A stretch of DNA of 64,000 nucleotides from Candidatus Woesearchaeota archaeon. GTDB taxonomy: Archaea > Nanobdellota > Nanobdellia > Woesearchaeales > GW2011-AR4. The position numbers and the translations under genes are program-made. The stretch is from contig JACPJQ010000005.1 of the NCBI GenBank assembly GCA_016187465.1, forward strand, positions 99,183 to 163,182. The letters run 5' to 3'. Under the pieces are notes generated by a model that worked only from the letters and a program-made list of their open reading frames with translations, had not been told where the DNA came from and did not search any database. Positions 39,487-48,457 of this stretch are shown piece after piece; the first letter of the stretch is position 1, and each line of letters starts with the position of its first letter.

Positions 39487-40350
39487 TTATAAATTTGCCA
39501 CTGACTGCTCAAGGGTAATGGCAGTGCCATGAGCCTTTCTTTGGTAACGTTGTTGCCTCGATGGTCTAGGTAAATAGTAAACCTTGCCTTTGCCAGTTAA
39601 TGGACTTTCATTAGGCATTCCGTTACCATTAATGATCTCGTCTCCAGATTGTGAATGGCTTGTTAGTGGCTCGTATTGCAAATGGTGTTCCAAATTTGGA
39701 ATGTGTTTTGATTTTGGGGCATGTCCGTTCTTAAACACAAAGTTTGGTGTGGTATATTTAATTTCACGTCTCAAAAGAGTTCGTGCATAATTTATTCTGC
39801 TCATTACTGTACATTCAGATATGTCCAGTGAAATAGCTATGTCAGTGTAACTCATAGAATCAAACATACGCAAAATAAAAGCATCCTTTGTTTTTTGAGG
39901 AAGAGCGTCTATCCTCCCTAGGAGTAATCTTAATATTTCTTTTCGTTGGTAAGAACTTTCCGAAGATTCCGCAAATATTCCAGAAGTATAAAATTTGCAA
40001 TCAGTTATCTGATTAAAATAAACTTCCTTATCTCTAGTTCTCTTATTTCTTCTGAGCAGATCCAATGTTCTATTTATTGCAATTCTACACACCCATGTTT
40101 CAACTGCAGACTCCTCTTTAAATTCAGGAGAGGATTTATAGGCTTTAAGATGGACCTCTTGAAAAATGTCCTCGAAATCTTGGTCATTTAGATTAAAACG
40201 CCTTAAAGAATTCCTAATATAGCGTTTATTTGAAGGATCAGCAAACCATGCAGCTATTCCTTTACCGTAATAACTCAGTTTAGGTTCTTGAATAGTCCCA
40301 CCAAATTTAACTACTTTCAAATAGTAGTATATAAACTTTTCTAAAATCAT
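39487..40350 (-). CDS. sigma-70 family (ECF-like) RNA polymerase sigma factor
   Basis: 287 residues from ATG at 40350; a TTG one codon earlier is possible. Region 2 spans about 42-106, with DQDFEDIFQEVHLKAYKSS and WVCRIAINRTLDLLRRNKR (core-binding and -10 recognition helices of ECF sigmas). Region 4 spans about 138-198, with LPQKTKDAFILRMFDSMSYT then DIAISLDISECTVMSRINYA (the HTH). A polar, disordered tail of about 85 residues follows. Sigma factors belong to bacterial polymerase and archaea use TBP/TFB, so the gene is unexpected. Its ATG overlaps the pyrK stop (TGATG), suggesting re-initiation and co-expression with pyrimidine genes. It may act as an ordinary DNA-binding regulator or contact a partner unknown. 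Confidence 0.85.
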   Translation of the reverse strand: MILEKFIYYYLKVVKFGGTIQEPKLSYYGKGIAAWFADPSNKRYIRNSLRRFNLNDQDFEDIFQEVHLKAYKSSPEFKEESAVETWVCRIAINRTLDLLRRNKRTRDKEVYFNQITDCKFYTSGIFAESSESSYQRKEILRLLLGRIDALPQKTKDAFILRMFDSMSYTDIAISLDISECTVMSRINYARTLLRREIKYTTPNFVFKNGHAPKSKHIPNLEHHLQYEPLTSHSQSGDEIINGNGMPNESPLTGKGKVYYLPRPSRQQRYQRKAHGTAITLEQSVANL

Positions 40351-41222
40351 CAATGGATTTTATGATATTCCTCTATCGTAACCTTCCTTCCGCTTTTCAG
40401 CATCGCAAAATTTCCAAAATCTGGCATTGACATTAATTGTTTTGAATTAAATATTGGGCCGTCAACACAGCACAGCTTGTCATTAATCATGCATTTTCCG
40501 CAAATCCCGAAGCCGCATGCCATGTACCTTTCAAGAGATGCCTCGCACTCAACATTGTGCCTGTTGCATACCCCTAAAACCTTTTTCATCATGATTTCCT
40601 GCCCGCAAGTGTATACCATCTTTATTTTTTTATTTTCAGTTAAAACCCCGTTAAGAACCTGCGTCACAAAGCCTTTTCTTCCGAAACTCCCGTCATCTGT
40701 TGCAACAATCATCTTCTTGCTTTTGAATCTGTCAAGATATATCAAGTATTCTTTGCTTCTTGCCCCATTTATCACAATGGGATTCTTCAAAACATCAATT
40801 AGAGTGGAAACAGAAGCCATGCCAACTCCGCCGCCGACAACGCAAGCATTGCTCTTTATAGAAAAGCTGCTGCCATACGGACCTCTTATGCCCACTTTAT
40901 CGCCTTTCTTGAGCTTTTCAAGCGCATTGGTAAATTTGCCGATTGCCTTTGACGTGAAGGCAAACTCATTCCTGCTCCAGTAAGATACAGCCATCGGCTT
41001 TTCGTCCAATCCCGGAATCCAAACCATTATGAACTGCCCAGGCCTGCACTGCAATGATTGCTTGAAGAAAAAGGATTTTTGCTCTTTGCCTTCCCCCACA
41101 ACATCACTGATTTCAAGCACTTGCGGAATGTCGGTTTTTTTAATCTCGTTGTTTGGCATTTTGTCTGTTTTTTGGATTTTTATCAGTTGTTTTTGATTAT
41201 TTTTATTGGATTTTATTTTCAA
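40350..41222 (-). CDS. pyrK: dihydroorotate dehydrogenase electron-transfer subunit
   Basis: 290 residues of the ferredoxin-reductase type. The FAD region is PGQFIMVWIPG, and NAD binding is VVGGGVGMASVSTLIDVL. The 2Fe-2S cysteines lie in YMACGFGICGKCMINDKLCC. It passes electrons from PyrD to NAD+. The first 25 residues are polar and not typical. It is downstream of pyrD on the same strand with a 101-bp gap holding the conserved block c. Confidence 0.93.
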   Translation of the reverse strand: MKIKSNKNNQKQLIKIQKTDKMPNNEIKKTDIPQVLEISDVVGEGKEQKSFFFKQSLQCRPGQFIMVWIPGLDEKPMAVSYWSRNEFAFTSKAIGKFTNALEKLKKGDKVGIRGPYGSSFSIKSNACVVGGGVGMASVSTLIDVLKNPIVINGARSKEYLIYLDRFKSKKMIVATDDGSFGRKGFVTQVLNGVLTENKKIKMVYTCGQEIMMKKVLGVCNRHNVECEASLERYMACGFGICGKCMINDKLCCVDGPIFNSKQLMSMPDFGNFAMLKSGRKVTIEEYHKIH

Positions 41223-41249
41223 TGAGTTGTTTTTGTTAATGTGCTATTA

Positions 41250-41300
41250 GTTGATGTTTTTGTGCTTCTTGCCGTTGACAATAAGGCACTTGCAATAATA
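41250..41300 (-). repeat. conserved block upstream of pyrK (copy c of three)
   Basis: The plus strand reads TTGATGTTTTTGTGCTTCTT then GCCGTTGACAATAAGGCACT and TGCAATAAT. It is the longest match to blocks a and b, in the pyrD-pyrK gap, 28 bp before the pyrK start. Confidence 0.6.
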
Positions 41301-41323
41301 AAAATTATTTTAAAAATCAACTT

Positions 41324-42226
41324 CTATTTATGCGCACATCCCCTTATCTCATTCAAACTCTTCACCTTATTTTTTTTCATCCATTGCATCATTTCATCGC
41401 AAACTTTTTTGAAAACTGAAATTCCTCTGTAATAAATGCCTGTTCCGATGCCGACAGCAGTTGCGCCTGCCATAACCATTTCAATTGCATCTTTGCCGTA
41501 AGTAACTCCCCCTGTTCCGATTATAGGTATTTTGACGGTCTCATATATTTCGTAAACACACCTTACTGCAATCGGCTTTAAGGCGGGGCCTGTTACACCG
41601 CCGATTTTGTTGGCAAGAATCGGCTTTCTTGCGCTTATATCAATAACCATGCCGGAAGCTGCATTTATTGCAGTTATAGCATCAGCTCCTGATTTTTCAG
41701 CAGAATGCGCAATTTCTTTTATGTCATAAACATTCGGGCTGAGCTTTATGCTTACCGGGATTCTGCCAGCATTTGCTTTTACAGCCCCTGTTACTTTTGC
41801 GGTTAACTCTGGGTCTGCATAATAAGGCTTGCCGTAATCCATGTGCGGGCATGAAACATCAACTTCAATCATGGCAGGCTTTAATGAAGCCATTTTCTTG
41901 GCAACCTGGCCAAACTGCTCAACTCTATATCCATAAATGCTTCCAATCACAGGCACGCTTAAGTTATCCAATCTTCCAAAATCTTTGATGGCTGAGTCAA
42001 TTCCCTGCCCCGGCAGCCCGACTGCATTAAGAAACACGCCGTCATAGCCAAACATTGCGGGGTTTGAGAATCCGTCTCTTTCCTCATGGCACAATGATTT
42101 AAGAGTTACAGCCCCTGCACCGCTTTTGCCTATTCTATGAACGCTTTCTTTCGTCACACCCAAAATTCCAGAAGCGAGAATTGTAGGATTTTTTAGGCTT
42201 ATGCCGCATAGCTTTATTTGAAGCAT
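41324..42226 (-). CDS. pyrD: dihydroorotate dehydrogenase, class 1B catalytic subunit
   Basis: 300 residues with an FMN TIM-barrel: MLQIKLCGISLKNPTILASG at the start, VDVSCPHMDYGKP around the catalytic cysteine, VSIKLSPNVYDI and PIIGTGGVTYGKDAIEMVMA for FMN phosphate. The neighbouring PyrK supports class 1B, using NAD+ as acceptor. It follows pyrI with 16 bp between. Confidence 0.95.
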   Translation of the reverse strand: MLQIKLCGISLKNPTILASGILGVTKESVHRIGKSGAGAVTLKSLCHEERDGFSNPAMFGYDGVFLNAVGLPGQGIDSAIKDFGRLDNLSVPVIGSIYGYRVEQFGQVAKKMASLKPAMIEVDVSCPHMDYGKPYYADPELTAKVTGAVKANAGRIPVSIKLSPNVYDIKEIAHSAEKSGADAITAINAASGMVIDISARKPILANKIGGVTGPALKPIAVRCVYEIYETVKIPIIGTGGVTYGKDAIEMVMAGATAVGIGTGIYYRGISVFKKVCDEMMQWMKKNKVKSLNEIRGCAHK

Positions 42227-42242
42227 TTTAAATCGTGAACTG

Positions 42243-42787
42243 CTATACTATCTCTATGTCTTCCTTGCCCATAATTCTCTCGCAGTAATGGCATTTGATT
42301 TTCAAAGGATCTTTTCTTGCAATGTAAAATTTTGTCGGGACTTGCTCGTTGTTCGTTATGCAGATTGGGTTTGAGCATTTGACGACATTATCAATAATTT
42401 CCGGAGTTTTTACTTTTATTTTTTCCTTGACATCGTAATTTTTTATTATGTTGACAGTTGCTTCTGGCGCCACAATTGCTATTTTGTTGACTTCATCTTG
42501 AGTAAGGCTTTTTCCCCCAACCTTAACAATTCCTTTTTTTCCAATTCTCTTGCTTTGAAGATTTGTGGCAATTGACACTATGCCCTTATGGTTTTCCAGA
42601 TCCAATATTTCTGCGACTTTGAAGGTGGCATCTGTTGGTATGTGGTCGATTACAGTGCCTTCGTCTATGGCGCTTATCTTAAGCTCTCTCTTAAGCTCTT
42701 CTTTAGGAACTGAGCTTGCTTTCTTGGCTCTTACTTTGCCTCTTCTTGTATTTCGCATTTTTTTATTGATTGATTTTCTTTTTGCCA

Positions 42788-42788
<1 letters not shown>
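42243..42788 (-). CDS. pyrI: aspartate carbamoyltransferase regulatory subunit with basic N-terminal extension
   Basis: 181 residues. From residue 35 it is a normal PyrI: ISAIDEGTVIDHIPTD, an allosteric domain that binds nucleotides, and a zinc domain with Cys138, Cys143, Cys166 and Cys169. The first 34 residues (MAKRKSINKKMRNTRRGKVR...) are strongly basic and absent from typical PyrI. ATG overlaps the pyrB stop by one base (TAATG), so translation is coupled and the extension cannot simply be an upstream mis-start. The extension may bind nucleic acid. Confidence 0.9.
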
Positions 42789-43889
<1,101 letters not shown>

Positions 43890-43990
43890 TCAATCAGCCT
43901 TCGGCAAATATTATCGCTCGGCGGCAAAGGCGATTGTTTTCATTCCTTTATGTTTCTTCTGCACAGCCTATCCGCATCGCCAATAAATAG
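43890..43990 (-). repeat. two-stem intergenic element E4
   Basis: On the plus strand, stem 2 is GCC-TTC-GGC (43897-43905), followed by GCTCGGCGGCAAAGGC and CACAGCCTAT as in E5. GGCGAT...ATCGCC can form its stem 1. It lies head to head with E3, sharing an AATAAATAG border. Confidence 0.6.
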
Positions 43991-44094
43991 AATTGAAAAT
44001 AAATGAATAAATAGGCGAGGCATCGCGTGTGGCAGAAAAGCAATGCCGATTACAAGACATGGTTGCGTAGCAACGGATTTATTATTCAATTCTA
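43988..44094 (+). repeat. two-stem intergenic element E3 with terminal inverted repeat
   Basis: TAGAATTGAA (43988-43997) and TTCAATTCTA (44085-44094) pair perfectly as an outer stem. Inside are TAGGCGAGG, stem 1 (GGCATcGC 44019-44026 with GCaATGCC 44040-44047, loop GTGTGGCAGAAAA) and stem 2 (GTTGC-GTA-GCAAC, 44062-44074). It is the clearest cruciform of the family. Confidence 0.65.
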
Positions 44095-44111
44095 TGACGC
44101 TAAATAAAGTT

Positions 44112-44640
44112 TTACGCCTGCTCTGCAGCGCATCTCTCGCAAAGCAATGAGCCTTTTACTTTGGTGACATTCTCGACATAAGCGCCGCAGCCCTGGCAGA
44201 TTGCTTCTCTTGATATTACTCTATCGATTGGCTTTCTTGTTTCCTCCCTAAGCTCAAATTTCTCGACAAGAAGCTCGAAGAGGGAAGGCTCTATCTTAAG
44301 AACGTCCTTTAATGTAAGCAAGCCGACCATCTTGCCATTTTCAACCACAGGCAAATGCCTTATGTTGGAATCCCTCATCTTTATCAGCGCATCATAAATG
44401 TCGTCATTCGGGCTTATTGTCTCTCGTCAGCGGGTTTATCCCTTTAGCAATTACTTTCCTGACAATGTCCTGCTCTGTTATAAGCCCTTTTGATACATGA
44501 TTATCCTTGATTACCAAAGCTCCGACGTGGTTTTGAGACATTACTTTAGAACATTCTTCTAATGACGCCTCTGAAGATACAGAAATCGGCTTTGTAGTCA
44601 TGCAGTCATAAACTTTGTATCCAGTTTTCATCGAATCCAC
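44112..44640 (-). pseudogene. CBS-domain pair protein with zinc ribbon, broken by a deletion/frameshift
   Basis: The first part (44404-44640) gives CBS domain 1, YDCMTTKPISVSSEASLEEC to AKGINPLT, then a false end RDNKPE. The second CBS domain continues in another frame: ETISPNDDIYDALIKM and then RDSNIRHLPVVENGKMVGLL, followed by a C-terminal zinc ribbon (CQGCGAY...CERCAAEQA). Around 44415 the usual linker and the start of CBS domain 2 (about 10 residues) are missing and the frame is shifted. CBS pairs bind adenine nucleotides. The copy looks inactivated unless the sequence is wrong. Confidence 0.65.
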
Positions 44641-44742
44641 CGAAGAAAGAATTGTTTTTTAGGTATATTAATGTTTCTAATGCCAAAACATAACATTTAA
44701 ATACTTAAGTACATACTGTAATTACAGATGTTATTTTTGGCT

Positions 44743-44937
44743 ATGAAATACAGCAAACATGCCAGAGAGCAGATGGTGGCAAGAGGCATATCAGAAAAAG
44801 ATGTCGAAGAAGGGATTCGCAGGGGCTCAAAAGAACTTCAAAAACCAAACAAAATTTTATCATATTACAAATATTTTTGCGTTGTTTATAAAAAAATTGG
44901 AGAAGATAATTATGTCATAACTGTTAAGCCAAGGTGA
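44743..44937 (+). CDS. DUF4258-family small protein (putative toxin)
   Basis: 64 residues from ATG at 44743 (MKYSKHAREQMVARGISEKD); an upstream start would add five. KHAREQMVARGIS and the final YVITVKPR are the DUF4258 pattern, a RelE-like fold that often acts as toxin. It is followed five bases later by a YgiT/MqsA-type zinc-finger AbrB gene, the usual antitoxin partner. TTTAAATACTTAA (about 44695-44707) is a plausible promoter. Confidence 0.8.
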   Translation: MKYSKHAREQMVARGISEKDVEEGIRRGSKELQKPNKILSYYKYFCVVYKKIGEDNYVITVKPR

Positions 44938-44942
44938 TTAAA

Positions 44943-45272
44943 ATGCAATGCCCAATATGTGAGAAAGGAATCTTAAAAAAAGGAAAAATAAAAGAGACTA
45001 TGTTTGGAGTATATTTGGGGGAATTCTCTGCTGATATATGCAGTAACTGCAAGGAGTCTTTTACCGATGAAAAAACGACAAGAGCAATAGAAGAAACTGC
45101 AAAGAAAAAGAGAATCTGGGGTCTTGGTAAAAAGACCAAAATAACTAAAACTGGAAATTCCTTGGCAGTCAGGATACCAAAAGAGATTGCAGATTTCTTG
45201 AAATTAAAGAATGGCAGCGAAGCTTACATACATCCTGAAAAGAACAAGATAGTTATTGAGGCGGGGGTTTAG
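44943..45272 (+). CDS. YgiT-type zinc finger + AbrB-like antitoxin
   Basis: 109 residues from ATG at 44943. The N-terminal zinc finger has CPICEKG and ICSNCKES, as in MqsA/YgiT antitoxins. The C-terminal part (TKTGNSLAVRIPKEIADFLK) is a SpoVT/AbrB DNA-binding hairpin. It should neutralise the DUF4258 protein and repress the pair. This zinc-finger plus AbrB combination replaces the usual HTH of MqsA. Confidence 0.82.
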   Translation: MQCPICEKGILKKGKIKETMFGVYLGEFSADICSNCKESFTDEKTTRAIEETAKKKRIWGLGKKTKITKTGNSLAVRIPKEIADFLKLKNGSEAYIHPEKNKIVIEAGV

Positions 45273-45336
45273 CAAAAGAGGTATAGGGCATACTAAGGGA
45301 TGGTTTGAAAGTTTTAATGGCTTAAGTTTATATAGT

Positions 45337-45475
45337 AAAGGCAACAAATAATTGAGCATAAATTATTGCCTTTACTCAAAGAAAACCTTACGGTTTTCGA
45401 GTGCTCGAAAATGGAACATTTTCGACATATTACGAACGGGCAACAATTGCTTAATTATATTTGCCCGTGAGTATA
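45337..45475 (+). repeat. hairpin array R2 with conserved core
   Basis: Four stems in a row: 45337-45373 (AAAGGCAA/TTGCCTTT), 45381-45398 (GAAAACC/GGTTTTC), 45405-45425 (TCGAAAAT/ATTTTCGA) and the core 45436-45468 (ACGGGCAA/TTGCCCGT), ending CCGTGAGTATA. It lies downstream of the antitoxin gene and has the same orientation. The first stem and core match R1; the second stem and its flanks match R3. Confidence 0.65.
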
Positions 45476-45485
45476 GAAACAAGAT

Positions 45486-45612
45486 TTATTTTAAATGGTC
45501 TTTTATAGCTTTCTCAATTCCGGATTTGAAAGCCCTATAATCTTTTTTATCGAAATAACCGGTAGCGCCCGCTTTTAAACAAATATACTTTTGAAATGAT
45601 ATTTTGGAAGGT
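45486..45612 (-). pseudogene. C-terminal remnant of a response-regulator receiver domain
   Basis: A frame of about 42 codons without a start codon encodes CLKAGATGYFDKKDYRAFKS followed by GIEKAIKDHLK and a stop (45486-45488). AGATGYFDKK is the loop before the last helix of CheY-like receivers. A TGA stop in frame just upstream (about 45613) shows that only the end of the gene survives. It sits beside array R2. Confidence 0.5.
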
Positions 45613-45637
45613 TTAATAAATTTTCAAAGAATGAAAG

Positions 45638-46231
45638 CTACTTTTCAAAATTGATCTGAAATCCGTTGTAAGTAGGTTTTTGAACTAATTGCTGAAGAAG
45701 TTCCTTAAATCTCTCCTGATAGTCTCGAGGAATTGAACCAAAAGCTTGACTATAACCTCTTAAGTTTATACCATTATTTTTTAAATCAAATTTCCCGCCG
45801 CCTACGGCAAAAATTGTTAATTCCAAACCTTCAGATTCACTCTTAACAGTCCGTTCATACTGGTCAAATGATTTATCTTTTAGTGGCCATCTATCTGGCA
45901 TTTTAAAATTGGAAGTGAGAGAAGGTGTCACTTCATTTCTTAAAAAGTATTCGGCAATAATTGGGTGTGCATACATTGGATAATCAAATCCTCTTAAGAA
46001 AAGTTTGGCAAATTCATTACCTCCTTCTTTAAGTCTAACTTCTAAAAGTAGGTATTTAAACTCGTTTCCACTCTTTTTTAGTGCTTCAATACCATCACCA
46101 GATTGATTTGCCAAATTCAGTGATTCCTCATTTAATGCCGAATCTATGGAGCCAAGTTTAGTTTTTAATTCTTCAAACATTTTATATGTTAGATTAACAC
46201 CAATATATAAATCTTTCGTTTTTGTTACCAC
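45638..46231 (-). CDS. hypothetical protein, 197 residues
   Basis: Soluble, no signal peptide or known motif. It begins MVTKTKDLYIGVNLTYKMFE; the middle has YPMYAHPIIAEYFLRNEV, and the end FGSIPRDYQERFKELLQQLV is helical. An isolated minus-strand gene downstream of the nucleotidyltransferase gene. Function unknown. Confidence 0.55.
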   Translation of the reverse strand: MVTKTKDLYIGVNLTYKMFEELKTKLGSIDSALNEESLNLANQSGDGIEALKKSGNEFKYLLLEVRLKEGGNEFAKLFLRGFDYPMYAHPIIAEYFLRNEVTPSLTSNFKMPDRWPLKDKSFDQYERTVKSESEGLELTIFAVGGGKFDLKNNGINLRGYSQAFGSIPRDYQERFKELLQQLVQKPTYNGFQINFEK

Positions 46232-46252
46232 TATAAGAAAGTAAATAATAAT

Positions 46253-48154
46253 TCAATAACTCATCAGAATCTCCACATCCTTTCCAAAAACTCTCTTCAG
46301 GTCCTCGAAAATCGGCTCTTTTATAGAAGCTCTGACAGGAGTCTGCGCGTTTGCAAGGGCCTTCTCTAATTCTTCCAGAGAGCTTTTCTCAATTGTATCC
46401 AAACTTCCATCTTCATTTATCCTGGCTTTGCTTATCTCTCTTTCATCGCTGTCAATGTCAGTTGTTATGAAAGCCAGATTCCCCAGCAGGATAACCTCTC
46501 CAAACTTGCTGCCGTGCTTAACCCTTATCTTCAGCCTTTCCAGTTCCCTGCTTCTTTTTCTCTGTATGTGCTCAACAAGGAATTTTATCAGAGATCCTGA
46601 CTCGGAATGTATTTTTTCTATCTCAACTTTAGAAAGCTTTTTCTCGTCATAGTCTTTCTTGGCCTTCATGAGATCCTGCACTGTCCTCAGGAATTTTGAA
46701 GGCAGCTTCCCCTCTGAGACCAGCTTGTCTTCCAAAACATGCAGCATTTCATTGTCCTTTACTTTTTCAATTCCTTCTAATTTTAAAACATCGCGAATTA
46801 CAGTAGTTATAGTATCGTAAATATTCAGCATTTCCTGCTCCTCCCGTATTTTTTCTATCTGCGTAAACAGCCTTTTTATTCTGGCAAGATACTTGTCGCC
46901 GTCACTCAGCAATTCGTCAAGCTCCTTTCCTGTCAGCTCTTTCTTTGCGCCGTGCTCTATTGCCTTTCGTAATTCAACAACCCTTTCCAGAATCTTGACA
47001 AATTTATCTTCCAGCAATTTTTCCTTATGGACAAAAATCTGCCTCATCAAAGCCCCTGTCTCTTTAGGAGAAGGAGGAGCAACTCCGTAAAGCATCAAAG
47101 CGGCCTGGCTTGGCGTCAGTAAAGCATAGTAGATGTCTTCCATTCCGATTTCATTAAGCTTCAACTGCACTCTCCTTATCATCTGCTCGCCTGAGCCCAT
47201 GAACATGTCAATTGCCTCTGCTGACGGCTTGATTTTTCCCATTTTCAGCAATTGTTTCCAAGGCATGAAAATGCCCCTGTCGAAGAATGGAACGCCGTCT
47301 CTCAACAAAGTGAATATTACAGGATTTGCCTCCCTTAATGAATCCCAAAAGTCAGTCAGAATATAGACTTGAATGTTGATTTTGTTTTTAATGCCTGTAA
47401 GCTCTCCTGCTTCAATTCCCATTCCAATAATAATCGCCCTCAGCTTGTCCTTTAATTCCGCCCTCGTCATTTTCTTAACATCAGTGTCGTCTATGACAAT
47501 CCAAACATCAATGTCGCTTGAAGGAGTTGCTTTTCCCTGGACCAGCGAGCCTGCAAGAACATAAGAAACAATATACTTCTCAAATTTCTTCAGGACCATC
47601 GTCTTGTGCACTTCCGCAATCTTGATTGCCTGAAGCATTCCTGTATCATATATTGGTGCCGACAGGGCTATTAATTGCAGCAACTCTGATTTTCCGTCGA
47701 AGCAATTCTGCCAAAGCTCTGATAGTATTAATGTCTGGGGCGTGATATTAGGGTCAATCTCCTTTGAAATGCTGTCTATGATTGCAGTAAGCTTGTCTCT
47801 CAGCTCAAGCTTAGACATTGTTTTGCTGTCAGAATCATCAACCAATATCAATACATGGATTTTGTCCTTATCTTCAGGCTTTGGCTCAGCAGGCGGAGCT
47901 TGCGGCGTCTGGAACGGCTGCATCTCTTCCGGCTTAGGCGGCGGCATCAACGCGATGCCAACAATGTATTTGTCGAATTTCTCAAGAACTTTCTTTTGGA
48001 ACTTTTCCAGCTTTGTCTTTATAGCTTTCAATTTTTCTTGGACATCCTTAGGAAGCTTGGAAACAGCCTCGGCTTCTTTTGGCTCATCAGAAACTTGTGA
48101 ATCTTTCGCTTCTTCTTTAGGTTGAGCATACTGCCTTTTGTCTTTCTTAGCCAT
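46253..48154 (-). CDS. large protein with two nucleotidyltransferase domains
   Basis: 633 residues. A Lys/Glu/Pro-rich N-terminus (1-95) precedes two Pol-beta-type nucleotidyltransferase domains. The first (about 58-180, IHVLILVDDSDSK) lacks the GS motif. The second (about 190-300, VLAGSLVQGKATPSSDIDVW) has the full GS...DxD active site. A helical middle (330-500) follows, and a C-terminal beta region (KHGSKFGEVILLGNLAFIT). Substrate unknown; relatives occur in many DPANN genomes. The first domain is probably a catalytically dead copy. Upstream spacing suggests an independent promoter. Confidence 0.7.
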   Translation of the reverse strand: MAKKDKRQYAQPKEEAKDSQVSDEPKEAEAVSKLPKDVQEKLKAIKTKLEKFQKKVLEKFDKYIVGIALMPPPKPEEMQPFQTPQAPPAEPKPEDKDKIHVLILVDDSDSKTMSKLELRDKLTAIIDSISKEIDPNITPQTLILSELWQNCFDGKSELLQLIALSAPIYDTGMLQAIKIAEVHKTMVLKKFEKYIVSYVLAGSLVQGKATPSSDIDVWIVIDDTDVKKMTRAELKDKLRAIIIGMGIEAGELTGIKNKINIQVYILTDFWDSLREANPVIFTLLRDGVPFFDRGIFMPWKQLLKMGKIKPSAEAIDMFMGSGEQMIRRVQLKLNEIGMEDIYYALLTPSQAALMLYGVAPPSPKETGALMRQIFVHKEKLLEDKFVKILERVVELRKAIEHGAKKELTGKELDELLSDGDKYLARIKRLFTQIEKIREEQEMLNIYDTITTVIRDVLKLEGIEKVKDNEMLHVLEDKLVSEGKLPSKFLRTVQDLMKAKKDYDEKKLSKVEIEKIHSESGSLIKFLVEHIQRKRSRELERLKIRVKHGSKFGEVILLGNLAFITTDIDSDEREISKARINEDGSLDTIEKSSLEELEKALANAQTPVRASIKEPIFEDLKRVFGKDVEILMSY

Positions 48155-48259
48155 GTAAAACCCCCTTCAATGTTAATTATGCTTGATTTATAAATCTTTG
48201 CCTTGATTGATTTAAGATACTTTCAATATAGAAAATAAATGGAACCCGTATACCCAACC

Positions 48260-48403
48260 GAAAGGTTTAAATATAAGTTATATTACTAGATAGTAGTAAC
48301 AATCACATAGTTTCTGGAGGGGTGGCAAAAGCCCAATAAAGTGTATACTCCAGAAGCGAAAAGCTTAAATATAAGTGCTATCATTAAGAAGTAGTAACAA
48401 ATT
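48260..48403 (+). promoter_or_regulatory. duplicated promoter with an intervening hairpin
   Basis: Two similar 46-bp blocks, 48260-48305 and 48358-48403, each have (G)TTTAAATATAAGT or CTTAAATATAAGT TATA boxes and end AGTAGTAACAA. Between them TTCTGGAG (48312-48319) pairs with CTCCAGAA (48348-48355) around GGGTGGCAAAAGCCC. A GGGGTGG motif occurs both here and just before the start codon at 48458. Confidence 0.5.
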
Positions 48404-48457
48404 AAGAATAAAATTAATAAACAATAAAAACAAACAAAACAAAGGGGTGGAAAGAAA

